64,000 nt of DNA from Paenibacillus sp. SYP-B4298 (GCF_027627475.1 NZ_CP115484.1:2774001-2838000); one strand, 5' to 3'. Positions 54,679 to 64,000 are shown, counted from the first letter of the stretch. Translations and numbers: made by a program. Notes: generated by a model from the letters alone, not told the origin.

Positions 54679-56043
54679 TTAACCAAACGGGAATTTCTTG
54701 GCCTTGCCAAGCAGTCCCTTCGGCCCCTTCTTCTTCACGCCGCCCATCATCGACGAGAATTGCTTCATCATTCTCCGCATGTCGTCAAACTGCTTGATGA
54801 GCCGGTTCACATCGGCAATCGAGTTGCCGCTGCCTATGGCAATCCGCTTGCGACGGCTATGATTAAGCAGATCCGGATTCTGCTTCTCTTCCTTGGTCAT
54901 CGAGCGAACGATCGCCTCCACACGGGCAATCTGACGCTCGTCCACCTTGAGATCCTTGAGACCCTTGAGCTTGTTCATGCCAGGCATCATATCCAGCAGT
55001 TGATCCAGCGGGCCCATCTTGCGAACCTGAGCCATCTGCTCCAGGAAATCCTCGAACGTGAACTCTGCATTACGCATCTTGCGCTCCAGATCAGCAGCCT
55101 TCTCGGCATCGATCGTCGTCTGCGCCTTCTCAATGAGCGACAGCATATCGCCCATACCCAGAATACGGGATGCCATCCGATTCGGATGGAACGGCTCTAG
55201 CGAATCGATCTTCTCGCCCATTGCCGCGAACTTGATCGGGCAGCCTGTTACCGCCTTAACCGAGATCGCCGCTCCGCCGCGCGTATCGCCATCAAGCTTC
55301 GTCAGTACGACACCGGTCAGCTCCAGTTGCTTATGGAAGCTCTCCGCGACATTGACCGCATCCTGTCCCGTCATCGCATCGACGACCAGCAGCACTTCAT
55401 CCGGATTAACCAGCGCATGGATCTGCTTCAGCTCCTCCATCAACGCTTCGTCAATATGGAGTCGTCCCGCAGTATCGATAATAACATAATCGTTATGCTG
55501 TTCCTTCGCATGCTGGATCGCCTGACGAGCAATCTCCACAGGGCTGACGGCATCGCCTAGGGCGAATACCGGTACCCCGATCTGTTCACCCAGCACCTGA
55601 AGCTGCTTAATCGCAGCCGGACGGTAGATGTCGCATGCCACAAGCAATGGCTTGTTGTGGCTCTTCTGCAGCAGCTTCGCCAGCTTGCCGGAGGTCGTCG
55701 TCTTGCCCGCCCCCTGCAAACCTGCCATCATAATGACCGTCGGTGGCTTATTTGCCTTCGCGAGCTTGCTCTGGGTGCCACCCATCAGCTCGGTCAGCTC
55801 TTTGTTCACAATATCGATAATGACCATGCCCGGAGTGAAGCTCTTCATGACCTCCTGGCCAATCGCCTTCTCCTTCACCTTAGCGATGAACTCCTTGACG
55901 ACCTTGAAGTTCACATCCGCTTCCAGCAGCGCCAGCCGCACCTCGCGCATCGCTTCAGCTACATCATCCTCGCTGACCTTGCCTTTGCCTCTAAGCTTGC
56001 TGAATACTCCCTGCAGCCTGTTGGCCAATCCCTCAAACGCCAT
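54679..56043 (-). CDS. ffh: Ffh, signal recognition particle GTPase (SRP54)
   Basis: Targets nascent membrane proteins together with 6S/4.5S-type SRP RNA and FtsY. N domain, G domain with GLQGAGKTTTSGKLA, IIDTAGRLHID and TKLDGDTRGGAAIS, then the Met-rich M domain (about residues 300-454) with GMNKLKGLKDLKVDE and SGNSIADVNRLIKQFDDMRRMMKQFSSMMGG. 454 residues. It starts 1 base after ylxM ends. Confidence 0.98.
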   Translation of the reverse strand: MAFEGLANRLQGVFSKLRGKGKVSEDDVAEAMREVRLALLEADVNFKVVKEFIAKVKEKAIGQEVMKSFTPGMVIIDIVNKELTELMGGTQSKLAKANKPPTVIMMAGLQGAGKTTTSGKLAKLLQKSHNKPLLVACDIYRPAAIKQLQVLGEQIGVPVFALGDAVSPVEIARQAIQHAKEQHNDYVIIDTAGRLHIDEALMEELKQIHALVNPDEVLLVVDAMTGQDAVNVAESFHKQLELTGVVLTKLDGDTRGGAAISVKAVTGCPIKFAAMGEKIDSLEPFHPNRMASRILGMGDMLSLIEKAQTTIDAEKAADLERKMRNAEFTFEDFLEQMAQVRKMGPLDQLLDMMPGMNKLKGLKDLKVDERQIARVEAIVRSMTKEEKQNPDLLNHSRRKRIAIGSGNSIADVNRLIKQFDDMRRMMKQFSSMMGGVKKKGPKGLLGKAKKFPFG

Positions 56044-56044
56044 C

Positions 56045-56425
56045 TCACGTCACCTCCTGAACTCCCTCAGACTTGCGAATATCCGCAATCACCTGCTGCA
56101 TCTTCTGCTTGGTCGCACCGTGCTCTGGCAGCTCGGCGAGCGACAGCTCCAGCCGTTCCAGTTGCACCTGCAGAGATTCGTGCTTGCGCAGCAGGCCAAG
56201 CTTCTGCTCATAGCTCTCCAGCGCCTGCTCGGCGCGCTTCACATGCTCGTAGACCGCCTGTCGGCTGATCTCGAACTCTGCGGCGATTTCACCAAGAGAG
56301 TAATCATCGTGAAAATAATATTTTAGAAACGTCCGCTGCTTCTCTGTCAGCAGCATCTCGTAAAAATCAAACAGCATATTGATTCGGGTCGTCTTCCCGA
56401 GAGCGTCCGGCTCGCTTGCTTGCAC
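56045..56425 (-). CDS. ylxM: YlxM, SRP-associated helix-turn-helix protein
   Basis: Small regulator-like protein encoded next to ffh. It contains [35 protein letters not shown] and the helix-turn-helix [18 protein letters not shown]. Members of this family in streptococci bind SRP components. The start is taken as GTG at 56425, 10 bases after AGGAGG; 126 residues. A TTG at 56452 is upstream of that ribosome site and is unlikely. Confidence 0.92.
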   Translation of the reverse strand: MQASEPDALGKTTRINMLFDFYEMLLTEKQRTFLKYYFHDDYSLGEIAAEFEISRQAVYEHVKRAEQALESYEQKLGLLRKHESLQVQLERLELSLAELPEHGATKQKMQQVIADIRKSEGVQEVT

Positions 56426-56460
56426 CTTGCATCCGCCTCCTCTCGTTGCCAACGTTCCTT

Positions 56461-56489
56461 ATCTTACCTTAAAGCCGATCACCTGTCAA
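56461..56489 (-). promoter_or_regulatory. Sigma-A promoter of ylxM-ffh-rpsP-khpA
   Basis: Minus strand TTGACA (56484-56489), 17-base spacer, TAAGAT (56461-56466): perfect -35 and a five-of-six -10. The start would be near 56455, about 30 bases before the ylxM GTG. It shows that ffh need not depend on the ftsY transcript. Confidence 0.7.
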
Positions 56490-56536
56490 GTATTTCACCT
56501 TGTCACCTAATCTGCAAGCCTCGATAACGAGCAGGA

Positions 56537-56603
56537 GGATGAAGGACATGCGCTCCGCCTATCCTATCCCATGTTCAAAACGGGGGGCGAGCATCCTTCA
56601 TCC
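56537..56603. repeat. 10-bp inverted repeat downstream of the Rpn-like gene
   Basis: GGATGAAGGA (56537-56546) and TCCTTCATCC (56594-56603) are perfect reverse complements 47 bases apart, directly after the Rpn-like stop codon. No T tract follows, so it is not a clean terminator. It could be an mRNA stem or a remnant of an insertion end. Confidence 0.4.
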
Positions 56604-56610
56604 TTATCCA

Positions 56611-57623
56611 TTAATCTCTATCTAGCTGCTCCTTCAGCAGCTTCAGGCGCTGCTCCGGCAGTCCGGTGACTTTGGCCACAAAAGGAATGTCCAGCCCCTC
56701 CCTGAACATATTCACAGCGGCCTGCTCCATCGCTTCTGTCCGTCCCTGCACCAGACCCTTCTCGAGGCCTTTCTCAAGACCTTTCCCCACTGCCTGCTCC
56801 TGCAGCCACTCCAGATTGCGTTCAAAATTGGAGATCACGTCATTCATTCCTTTCCTTTGGATTTGAGCCACCATATCCCTGATGAGCTGCTTCTGCTCCT
56901 GCGCCTTGCCGAACCGCAGCTAATCTGCTCCAGCCATAATGCGAACTGCTCGCGCTGCTCCTGCGGCGTGCGGTCGATGACCGGCGCCAGCCGCCTGAAT
57001 AAGCCAATCAAGTCCGCTGCTGGCAAATGAGACTGCTGCTCGATCAGAAACACCGACCCGATCATATTCGACAGCTTCTCCAGATCCTCTGGCTTGTATC
57101 GCTTAATGTCCAATAGAAAATACGTGAAATTCAGCAAGGGCTCATCTGCGAACAGCTTCTCCTCTGCCAGCAGCTCGCGAAAGCTGAGCGGGGCCGTCCA
57201 AGCGGCGGAGCCATTATACAGCACAATCGGCACAATAACCGGCAGCCTGAAATCCGCACGCTTCCGTTCCTGCCTGCTCGCATCCTTCAGCTCCTGCCGC
57301 CACAGCTCCACCTGATACTGCAGCAGCCTCCATGGCATGAGCACATCGACTGTGGATTGCAGCTCGATCAGAATATAGAAGATAACATCTCTGCCCTTCA
57401 TCTTGACCCGATAGACGAGGTCGGATTCCTTGCCGCTGAAATCGGGCAGCACAAAGGATTTGTCTACTCTTATCATACCAGCTTCATCGATATGTTCAAC
57501 CCATCCCCGCCGAATAAAAGAACGCACCAACTGCATAAATAACGACTGACTTGACAACAAATGCTTATAGCCGCGGTCATGCGCATGCCGCACCCGCTTT
57601 TTCTGTTCGCTGCTCATCGCCAT
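56611..57623 (-). pseudogene. Rpn-family (PD-(D/E)XK, transposase_31-like) nuclease, frameshifted
   Basis: Rpn proteins are putative recombination-promoting nucleases. The N-terminal 250 residues are well preserved: RVRHAHDRGYKHLLSSQSLF, VLPDFSGKESDLVYRVK and FYILIELQSTVDVLMPWRLLQYQ, including the Asp and Glu of the nuclease core. After FALWLEQIS the frame changes near 56915-56925: the family's continuation GKAQEQKQLIRDMVAQIQRKG is in another frame and runs to 56611 with a GKGLEKGLEKGLVQGR repeat. The span has two bases too many or one too few. The ATG at 57623 (or 57617) follows GAGG. A separate 87-residue product from 56874 is possible. Confidence 0.8.
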
Positions 57624-57759
57624 CTCCTCGCCCTCAAACATGCTCCATCTTCCAAAGGATAGCATACTTTCACTTGAATGGGAATGTATGTTCTCTTATT
57701 GCATGAAATATTATCCCCTGAATGCTATGAAGGCAGCGCCACGTTCTCGGTCCGAGAAT

Positions 57760-57787
57760 AAAAAAAACATGGTTCATCCGAACCATG
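57760..57787 (-). terminator. Rho-independent terminator after ftsY
   Basis: Perfect 8-bp stem CATGGTTC/GAACCATG with a 4-base loop, followed on the minus strand by eight T residues. It lies between ftsY and the Rpn-like gene, about 255 bases after the ftsY stop. It also implies that the Rpn-like gene has its own promoter or is silent. Confidence 0.9.
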
Positions 57788-57806
57788 CACAATGATCATC
57801 TACTCG

Positions 57807-57830
57807 CTATCAACCTATCAACCTATCAAC
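57807..57830. repeat. Three tandem copies of an 8-bp unit
   Basis: CTATCAAC is repeated three times without interruption between the ftsY terminator and the palindrome cluster. No coding role is seen. Confidence 0.7.
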
Positions 57831-57907
57831 GTCAAGAGCGGTTTCAATCCTCACCCGCCCGGCATTCGTTACCCATGTGCCTGCGTTTTTTTGCCCCACA
57901 GCTTAGA

Positions 57908-57984
57908 CCCTACGCAGCGTAGGGCAAAGCAGGGCAATCGTGCAAAATGCAGCGGCGAAGCAGAACTTAATTGCCCTGCTTCGC
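57908..57984. repeat. Cluster of overlapping inverted repeats downstream of ftsY
   Basis: Three elements share a CCCTGC/CCCTAC vocabulary: CCCTACGC/GCGTAGGG around a single base (57908-57924); a perfect 12-bp pair AAGCAGGGCAAT/ATTGCCCTGCTT (57927-57938 with 57970-57981); and a perfect 9-bp pair GCGAAGCAG/CTGCTTCGC (57955-57963 with 57976-57984). The last two share their right arms and so are mutually exclusive folds. This looks like a small palindromic repeat element; it precedes the ftsY terminator on the transcript. Confidence 0.65.
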
Positions 57985-58043
57985 GCACCGTCATGGCTCC
58001 TGCTTGCCTTGCCAGCCGCACAGGTACCATGCTCGCTGCCTGC

Positions 58044-59048
58044 CTACTGCTGCGCCTCGGCCTCCTGCTGCTCCTCCTTGACGATCAGCCCAGCGAACAA
58101 GGCATGAACGAACTGGTCGGCGTCAAATTCCTGCAGATCGGTCATCTTCTCCCCAAGACCGACGAACTTCACCGGAAGATTCAGCTCATTGCGGATCGCG
58201 ATCACGATGCCTCCCTTGGCTGTCCCGTCCAGCTTCGTCAGCACAAGACCCGTCACGCCGCTCTTTTCGCCGAACAGTCTAGCCTGCGAGAGTGCATTTT
58301 GCCCGGTTGTAGCATCCAGCACCATCAGCACCTCATGTGGCGCCGTTGGCACCTCGCGCTGAATGACGCGGAAAATTTTATTCAATTCCTCCATCAGATT
58401 CGTCTTGTTCTGCAGACGACCCGCGGTATCGCATAGCAGCACATCCACACCGCGTTGCTTCGCCGCTTGTACAGCATCATACATGACCGCCGCCGGGTCA
58501 GAGCCGGCCTGCTGCTTGATGACGTCGACGCCAACACGCTGCCCCCATACCTCCAACTGCTCGATCGCACCCGCACGGAACGTATCGCCCGCTGCCAGCA
58601 GCACCTTCTTGCCCTCGCTCTTGAAGCGATGAGCCAGCTTGCCGATGGTCGTCGTCTTGCCGACGCCGTTGACGCCGACGAACAGAATGACGGTCATGCC
58701 GCTCTCCGCCATAATCAGCCCTGGATTCTCGTCGCCTCTAAGCAGCTCCACCAGCTTCTCGGACAGCACCGGCTGCAGCTCGGTAGCATCCTCGATCTTG
58801 CGCTTTTTCACCTCGGCGCGCAGGTCGTCGATCAGCTTCATCACCGTCGTTACGCCAACATCAGCGCCAATCAGAATCTCCTCCAGCTCCTCGTAGAAAT
58901 CCTCGTCAATCTTGCGACGGCGAAGGATCAGCTCCTCTACCTTCTCGACAAGCGCAGTGCGGGTCTTCTCCAGCCCCTCCTTGAATACATTCGTGACCGC
59001 CTCCGCCTTGGCGGCGATACTTTCCTTTAATCGCTTAAAAAAACTCAT
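58044..59048 (-). CDS. ftsY: FtsY, signal recognition particle receptor
   Basis: Membrane-associated SRP GTPase partner of Ffh. N domain with [14 protein letters not shown] (amphipathic) and [15 protein letters not shown] domain with [37 protein letters not shown] and [12 protein letters not shown]-terminal [23 protein letters not shown]. 334 residues from the ATG at 59048; no acidic A domain, as usual in Gram-positives. Confidence 0.97.
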   Translation of the reverse strand: MSFFKRLKESIAAKAEAVTNVFKEGLEKTRTALVEKVEELILRRRKIDEDFYEELEEILIGADVGVTTVMKLIDDLRAEVKKRKIEDATELQPVLSEKLVELLRGDENPGLIMAESGMTVILFVGVNGVGKTTTIGKLAHRFKSEGKKVLLAAGDTFRAGAIEQLEVWGQRVGVDVIKQQAGSDPAAVMYDAVQAAKQRGVDVLLCDTAGRLQNKTNLMEELNKIFRVIQREVPTAPHEVLMVLDATTGQNALSQARLFGEKSGVTGLVLTKLDGTAKGGIVIAIRNELNLPVKFVGLGEKMTDLQEFDADQFVHALFAGLIVKEEQQEAEAQQ

Positions 59049-59397
59049 CCTCTTGCCTACCTTTCTATACGTCAAGCCGAGTTGCCCGCACGCCGCTGCC
59101 GCCAAGCCAGCTATCCAACTCCGGCTCGCAGCCTGCTTTCTCCTCTGCGCGTTGTATTCTGTTTATCTGTAGTACATCCCCTATATATCCGGCTTCAATC
59201 CTGCTGGGGCAGTAGCTTCAAGTGCTGATCGCAGCGGCTGACCACTGTAACTAGCACCTGCCAGCCGCAAGCTGCCCCATGGTCTTGTAACGCGCGGGTT
59301 ACCGCCTACCAAGCGGTCGCTGTATGGCGAACTGGTGGCTAATGCTTGTCGCTCGTTGCATGTTGTTGCCAGCGGCGTCGCCAGACGCTGCCTCTGG
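59049..59397. other. Gap between smc and ftsY
   Basis: About 350 bases without an open frame that resembles a protein, and without a clear terminator or promoter. Only the ftsY ribosome site (AGGTAGG) at its lower end is recognisable. Confidence 0.5.
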
Positions 59398-62300
59398 TTA
59401 TGCCGACACCGCTTCCTCATCCTCCAGCCGAACCGAGACGAGCTTCGATACGCCGCCCTCCTCCATCGTCACGCCGTAGAGCACGTCAGCCTCCTCCATC
59501 GTCCCTTTGCGATGGGAGACAACGATGAACTGCGTCAGCTCCGAGAATTCGCGCAAATATTGCGCAAACCGCGACACATTCGCCTCGTCCAGCGCCGCCT
59601 CCACCTCGTCGAGCACACAGAACGGGACGGGCTTCACCTGCAGGATGGCGAACAGCAGCGCAATTGCTGTCAACGCCCGCTCGCCTCCCGAGAGCAACTG
59701 CAGATTTTGCAGCTTCTTGCCCGGCGGCTGGGCGACAATATCGATGCCTGTCTCCAGCACCCGCTCCGGATCGACCATAACCAGATCCGCGCGCCCGCCC
59801 CCGAACAGCTTGGAGAAGACGACGCTGAAGTGACCGCGAATCGCCTCAAATGTCTGCTTGAAGCGCTTGCCCATCTCCTCATCCATCTCGCGGATGACCT
59901 GATAGAGCGCCGTCTTCGCCTCAACGAGATCATTCTTCTGCTCATCCAGAAACTCATAGCGCTCCCGCACGCGCTCATACTCCTCGATCGCGCCCAGATT
60001 CACCTCGCCGAGCAGCGTAATGCGCCGCTTCAGCTCGCGCACCTCATTCTGAGCCGCGGGAACATCCTCCGGTACCGGATAGCGCTCCTTGGCCAGCTCG
60101 TAGCTCAGCTCATACTCCTCGCTCAGCTTGCGCAACAGGTTGTCCAGCTCGACATCCAGCCGATTGACCGCAATCTCTGTCTGACGGATGCGCTCCTCTA
60201 CCTGGCGCAGCGCCACGCGCTGCTCCTTCGTCTCGCTCTCGCCCTGCTCTAGCTGAAGCAGCAGCTGCGAGCGCTCGGCGCGCTTGAAGTCCGTCTGCTC
60301 GCCGCATTGCTGCTTCTTCAGCCGGTAGTGGTTCAGATCCTCCAACTGCCGAACGGTCTGCCGACCATGCTCCTCCTGCTCCAGCTCCTGTTGCTCCAGT
60401 TGGCTGCGCAGAGCGGCCAGCTCCTGCTTCGAGCGATTCAGCTCGGCGCGCACACGCCCGGCTTGATCCTCGAACGACAGCTTCTCCTGCTCCGTCTTGG
60501 CCACCTGAATCTTCAGATCGGTAAGCTGCCCCTGCAGCTCCTCCTTGGCCGATTCATTCTCCTTGCGGCGCTGCTCCGCCGCCTGAATATCCCGCTGCAG
60601 CTTCGTCTCGCGCGCTGTCAGCTCGGTCAACCGCTGCTCCGCGTCAGCCGCTGCCGCTGTCAGTCCGGTCTGCTCCGCCGCATGTCCGGTGCGATTCTCG
60701 TCGAACAGTTGACGCTGCTCATCCAGATGGCGGCCTTCCTGCGCCAGCTTGCCCAGCTCGCCCTGCAGCTGCTGCTCCTGAAGCCTCAGCCCCTCGCCGC
60801 GCTCGCGCAGCTCCTCGCGGTTCTGATTGCGGATCGACAGCTCCTTGCGAATATCCTGCAGACGGTCGCGAAGCTGATGGAGCTGCTGCTCCGTATCCTT
60901 GATCTCCTGATCCAACTGCTCAATCTGGCGTGTCCGCGACAGCAGATTCGCTCCCTTCTTCTGAAGGCTGCCGCCCGTCATCGAGCCGCCCGCATTGACA
61001 ACATCGCCCTCCAGCGTGACGACGCGGTAGCGATACTGGCAGCGCGAAGCGATGCGGTTAGCCTGCTCCAGATTGTCCGCGATCAGTACGCTGCCGAGCA
61101 GATTGCGGATAATCGACACATACGTCTCCTCGCATTCCACCAGCTCGCTGGCCACTCCGACGAAGCCTTCCATGGATTCGACCTGCCGCTTGTCCTGTTC
61201 CGGCACGTAGCGCGGCTTGATTACATCAAGCGGCAGGAAGGTCGCGCGGCCCAACTGGCGCTGCTTCAGGAAAGCAATCGCCTGGCGCGCCGAGCGCTCA
61301 TCGCTCATGACGACATGCTGCAACGCACCGCCCAGCGCCGTCTCCACGGCAATCTCCAACTGCTGCGGCACACGCATCAGCTCGGCGACTGCGCCATGCA
61401 CGCCAGCCAGCGCGCCTCCACCTTGGCGGCGCGACGCCTTGAGCACCTCGCGCACCCCATGCATGAAGCCGTCGAGATCCTCCTGCATCTCCTTCATCGT
61501 ATCGCGACGCGACGTAATCGCATCGTAACGCTGCTCCCATTTGCGGAGCGCAGCCTGCGCTTCCTCCTGCAGTCCTTGCAGCGACTTTTGCCGTTCCGCC
61601 TCCTCCAGGTAGCGAGCCTGCACGCGCTCCAGCTCGGCGCGGCGCTCCTTCAACTGCCCTTCCAGCTCCGCCTGACGCTCCTTCAACTGCTCTGACTGCG
61701 ACTGCCAGCGCGCTTCATCATCGCCCAGCCGCTCCAAGCGCCGCTGCACGGCCTCTTGCTGCTGCTGCGCATAGCGAATCTCGTTGCGCGCCTGCGCCAT
61801 CGCACTCAGCACCTCCAGCAGCTCGCCCTTCAACTGCTCCTCATAGCTGAGAACCGTCTCGTCGGAAGCGCCGACCAGATGCGCCTCCTCCTCGGCCAGC
61901 CGATGCCGCAGCGTAGACAGCTCGGCAGCCAGTCCCGCGGCCTTGCCCCGCAGCTCGGCTTCCTCTGTCGCAAGCTGAACGATCCGCTCATCCATCGCGG
62001 CGATGCTATCCTCCAACTGTCGGCGGTTCTGTTCCAGATTGCGTTTGCGCTCCTTCAGCACCTCGCCCTGGCCTTCGCATTTCTCATACTCCTCGCTATA
62101 GTGCAGCATGGACTCATGCAACTGCTCAATCGCTGTCTCCAGCTCCCGCAACTGCTGCCGCTCCTTCTCCAGATGAGCATCATGCTTGCTGACGACCGCT
62201 GTCAGCTTGAGCTCCTCTTCCTTCAAGCTGTCCAGGCGCGTATTCGCCTCGGCCCAGGACGTATGTACTTGCTCGATCTGGTGGACATACATCGCAATTT

Positions 62301-62976
62301 CCTGCTGCTTTAGCTGCTCCTTCAATTCCTTGAACAGCCTCGCCTTCTCCGACTGCTGACGCAGCGGCTCCACCTGATCCTCCAGCTCAGAGACAAGATC
62401 ATGAATCCGCAGCAGATTTTGCTCCGTATCATCCAGCTTGCGCTGCGCCTCCCGCTTGCGGGCTTTGTATTTTACAATACCAGACGCCTCCTCGAAGATG
62501 CCGCGGCGATCCTCGGAGCGCGTGCTCAAGATCTCCTCGATCCGGCCTTGGCCTATAATCGAGTACGCCTCCTTGCCAATTCCTGTATCCATAAACAGCT
62601 CGGTAATATCCTTCAACCGGCAAGACTGCTTGTTAATCAAATATTCGCTCTCTCCACTGCGGTGAACGCGGCGGGTTACCGTCACCTCATTGAAATCCAG
62701 CGGTAACGCCTGATCCGTATTATCGAGCGTAAGCGACACCTCGCCAAAGTTCATGGCTTTACGCTTGTCGCTGCCGGCAAAAATAATGTCCTCCATTTTG
62801 CCGCCGCGCAAGCTCTTGGCGCTCTGCTCGCCCAGCACCCAGCGGATGCTGTCCGATATATTGCTTTTGCCGCTTCCATTCGGGCCGACGACAGCAGTAA
62901 TGCCGCGTACAAATTCCAGCTCCGTCCGATCAGCGAACGATTTAAACCCCGCCAACTCAATTCGTTTAAGGAACAT
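59398..62976 (-). CDS. smc: SMC, chromosome condensation ATPase
   Basis: Structural maintenance of chromosomes protein that works with ScpA and ScpB in chromosome organisation. N-terminal MFLKRIELAGFKSFADRT and Walker A GPNGSGKSNISD; two long coiled coils (about residues 170-500 and 680-1020); hinge around 510-670 with SMTGGSLQKKG; C-terminal signature LLSGGERALTAIALLFA, Walker B CVLDEVEAALDEANV. 1192 residues, the normal size. GGTG site before the ATG. About 270 bases separate it from rnc. Confidence 0.98.
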   Translation of the reverse strand: MFLKRIELAGFKSFADRTELEFVRGITAVVGPNGSGKSNISDSIRWVLGEQSAKSLRGGKMEDIIFAGSDKRKAMNFGEVSLTLDNTDQALPLDFNEVTVTRRVHRSGESEYLINKQSCRLKDITELFMDTGIGKEAYSIIGQGRIEEILSTRSEDRRGIFEEASGIVKYKARKREAQRKLDDTEQNLLRIHDLVSELEDQVEPLRQQSEKARLFKELKEQLKQQEIAMYVHQIEQVHTSWAEANTRLDSLKEEELKLTAVVSKHDAHLEKERQQLRELETAIEQLHESMLHYSEEYEKCEGQGEVLKERKRNLEQNRRQLEDSIAAMDERIVQLATEEAELRGKAAGLAAELSTLRHRLAEEEAHLVGASDETVLSYEEQLKGELLEVLSAMAQARNEIRYAQQQQEAVQRRLERLGDDEARWQSQSEQLKERQAELEGQLKERRAELERVQARYLEEAERQKSLQGLQEEAQAALRKWEQRYDAITSRRDTMKEMQEDLDGFMHGVREVLKASRRQGGGALAGVHGAVAELMRVPQQLEIAVETALGGALQHVVMSDERSARQAIAFLKQRQLGRATFLPLDVIKPRYVPEQDKRQVESMEGFVGVASELVECEETYVSIIRNLLGSVLIADNLEQANRIASRCQYRYRVVTLEGDVVNAGGSMTGGSLQKKGANLLSRTRQIEQLDQEIKDTEQQLHQLRDRLQDIRKELSIRNQNREELRERGEGLRLQEQQLQGELGKLAQEGRHLDEQRQLFDENRTGHAAEQTGLTAAAADAEQRLTELTARETKLQRDIQAAEQRRKENESAKEELQGQLTDLKIQVAKTEQEKLSFEDQAGRVRAELNRSKQELAALRSQLEQQELEQEEHGRQTVRQLEDLNHYRLKKQQCGEQTDFKRAERSQLLLQLEQGESETKEQRVALRQVEERIRQTEIAVNRLDVELDNLLRKLSEEYELSYELAKERYPVPEDVPAAQNEVRELKRRITLLGEVNLGAIEEYERVRERYEFLDEQKNDLVEAKTALYQVIREMDEEMGKRFKQTFEAIRGHFSVVFSKLFGGGRADLVMVDPERVLETGIDIVAQPPGKKLQNLQLLSGGERALTAIALLFAILQVKPVPFCVLDEVEAALDEANVSRFAQYLREFSELTQFIVVSHRKGTMEEADVLYGVTMEEGGVSKLVSVRLEDEEAVSA

Positions 62977-62999
62977 AAGCGCACCTTCACCTCAACGAT

Positions 63000-63008
63000 A
63001 TTGTACCA
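63000..63008 (-). promoter_or_regulatory. Candidate extended -10 promoter of smc
   Basis: Minus strand TGGTACAAT (extended -10) ends 24 bases before the smc ATG. The -35 region is poor. If used, the leader would be very short (about 17 bases). The remainder of the 62977-63247 gap shows no gene. Confidence 0.35.
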
Positions 63009-63247
63009 TATGCTGCACATATTTCACACCGGGCATAGCACAAGGACTGCCTTTACGACGGACGCCTCCCCTAATACGAACAGAAGGAGATTCCACCGCC
63101 GTGCAGCAGTTGGAATCCCCCTCTGACCTTGTCTGGCCGTGAAACGCCTACATCCTACATGTTAAAAAATCCAAACTCGTATACGCCCTTGCTGCTATAT
63201 GAGCTTGGATTTCATGGTGAAGCCGGCTATACAACAAGCGAGCCGAT

Positions 63248-63955
63248 TCACCTCTGCTCATGATCCTTGAGAAGCTTGCGCCACGCCTCGGAGGCCGCCT
63301 GCTGCTCCGCTTCCTTCTTCGTGCGGCCGCTGCCCCTGCCCCAGCATTCGTCGCCAAGGCTGACCTCTACGACGAATTCCCGATCATGCGCCGGGCCACG
63401 CTCCTCCACCACACGATACTCGACCGTACCCAGCGAGCTATGCTGCACACGCTCCTGCAGCTTGGATTTGAAATCCTTCACCAGCATCGGGCCGTCGCTC
63501 TCGATATGCGGAAACACCTTGACCGTCAAAAATTGCCGCACCTGCTCCAATCCTTGATCGAGGTACAGTGCCCCAATAAATGACTCGAACAGATCCGCAA
63601 GCAGCGCCGGCCGTCCACGCCCACCCAACTGCTCCTCACCTCTGCCAAGCAGCACATAGGCGCCAAAGTTGAGCAGCTCCGCAAAACGAGCCAGCGATGG
63701 CTCGCAGACGATGGACGCGCGCATCCGCGTCAGCTCCCCTTCGGGTCGCTGCGGATACGTCAGGTACAGATGCTCCGATACGAGGAGCTGCAGCACCGCA
63801 TCCCCCAAAAATTCAAGCCTCTCGTTGTCTTCCACATGACCGTGCCGATGTTCATTGACATAGGAAGTATGCGTAAAGGCTTGCTTCAACAACGGATACT
63901 GCTGAAAACGCAGCCCCAGCCGCTGCTGGAGCTCGTTGAATCGGTTAGGCTTCAT
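63248..63955 (-). CDS. rnc: RNase III
   Basis: Double-strand RNA endonuclease for rRNA and mRNA processing. Catalytic domain with [20 protein letters not shown] (the RNase III signature with both acidic residues) and [22 protein letters not shown]-terminal double-strand RNA-binding domain with [23 protein letters not shown] and [21 protein letters not shown]. 235 residues. The start overlaps the end of fabF by 11 bases and has GAGG inside fabF. Confidence 0.98.
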   Translation of the reverse strand: MKPNRFNELQQRLGLRFQQYPLLKQAFTHTSYVNEHRHGHVEDNERLEFLGDAVLQLLVSEHLYLTYPQRPEGELTRMRASIVCEPSLARFAELLNFGAYVLLGRGEEQLGGRGRPALLADLFESFIGALYLDQGLEQVRQFLTVKVFPHIESDGPMLVKDFKSKLQERVQHSSLGTVEYRVVEERGPAHDREFVVEVSLGDECWGRGSGRTKKEAEQQAASEAWRKLLKDHEQR

Positions 63956-64000
63956 ACTTCCTCATAATAATCGTTGCGTTATGCCCGCCAAAACCGAAGG
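63945..64000 (-). CDS. fabF: FabF, beta-ketoacyl-ACP synthase II, C-terminal end
   Basis: Only the last 17 codons are in the window, reading [17 protein letters not shown] then TAA. The FGFGGHNA segment is the conserved C-terminal glycine-rich loop of condensing enzymes of fatty acid synthesis. fabF upstream of rnc is the common Bacillota order. Confidence 0.85.
   Translation of the reverse strand, partial: FGFGGHNATIIMRKYEA

Noticed and set aside
60307-61695. Long plus-strand open frame of 462 codons opposite smc
   Set aside because: It is Leu/Gln/Arg-rich reverse-strand shadow of the smc coiled coil, without a ribosome site or any family signature.
1-64000. CRISPR array, tRNA, rRNA, prophage or intact insertion sequence
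   Set aside because: None was seen on reading both strands; the repeats found are short inverted or tandem repeats without spacer structure or a transposase.

Overview
The window is a chromosomal segment of a Gram-positive, flagellated, low-to-moderate GC Bacillota. Gene content, gene order and protein style (fla/che operon with fliY, cheC, cheD and sigD; hslVU-codY directly upstream; rnc-smc-ftsY-ffh-rpsP-rimM-trmD-rplS) best fit Paenibacillus or a close Paenibacillaceae relative. The genus is an inference from layout, not from a marker gene. Nearly all genes lie on the minus strand, so transcription runs from high to low coordinates; comM is the only clear plus-strand gene.

Region 1 (about 64000 to 49370, in transcription order): end of fabF, rnc, smc, ftsY, a broken Rpn-family nuclease, ylxM-ffh-rpsP-khpA, rimM-trmD, rplS, sipS, rbgA and rnhB. 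This is the conserved secretion/translation/RNA-processing block of Bacillota. Good sigma-A-type promoters are visible in front of ylxM and rplS, and terminators follow ftsY, khpA, rplS and rnhB.

Region 2 (about 49000 to 38240): a ylqG-like gene with two frameshifts, ylqH (FlhB C-domain paralogue) and yraN. Then comes an accessory block: a TetR-controlled ABC exporter with its promoter and operator visible, a PadR regulator paired with an unusual SEDS-like membrane protein carrying an N-terminal HAAS/permease-prefix domain, and comM with a structured leader.

Region 3 (37872 to 27844): sucC-sucD, dprA, topA, trmFO, hslV, hslU, codY. This is the Bacillus subtilis order except that xerC (codV) is absent between trmFO and hslV.

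Region 4 (27619 to 1): a continuous fla/che operon of 33 genes: flgB flgC fliE fliF fliG fliH fliI fliJ ylxF-like fliK flgD TIGR02530 flgE flbD fliL fliM fliY cheY fliO fliP fliQ fliR flhB flhA flhF flhG cheB cheA cheW cheC cheD, a small membrane protein, and sigD (cut by the window edge). It encodes the basal body, the C-ring switch, the export apparatus, the hook and its length control, the placement GTPase/ATPase pair, and the central chemotaxis kinase with its adaptation enzymes. A sigma-A-like promoter and a weaker sigma-D-like promoter overlap upstream of flgB; since sigD is near the end of the operon this could form a feedback loop.

Most of the window is ordinary, well-conserved core genome. 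The parts worth a second look are the frameshifted ylqG and Rpn genes, the comM leader in which a terminator-like hairpin contains the ribosome binding site, the PadR/HAAS/SEDS-like pair with Glu in place of the expected catalytic Asp, and clusters of inverted repeats next to ftsY and rimM. I found no CRISPR array, tRNA, rRNA, prophage or intact insertion sequence.
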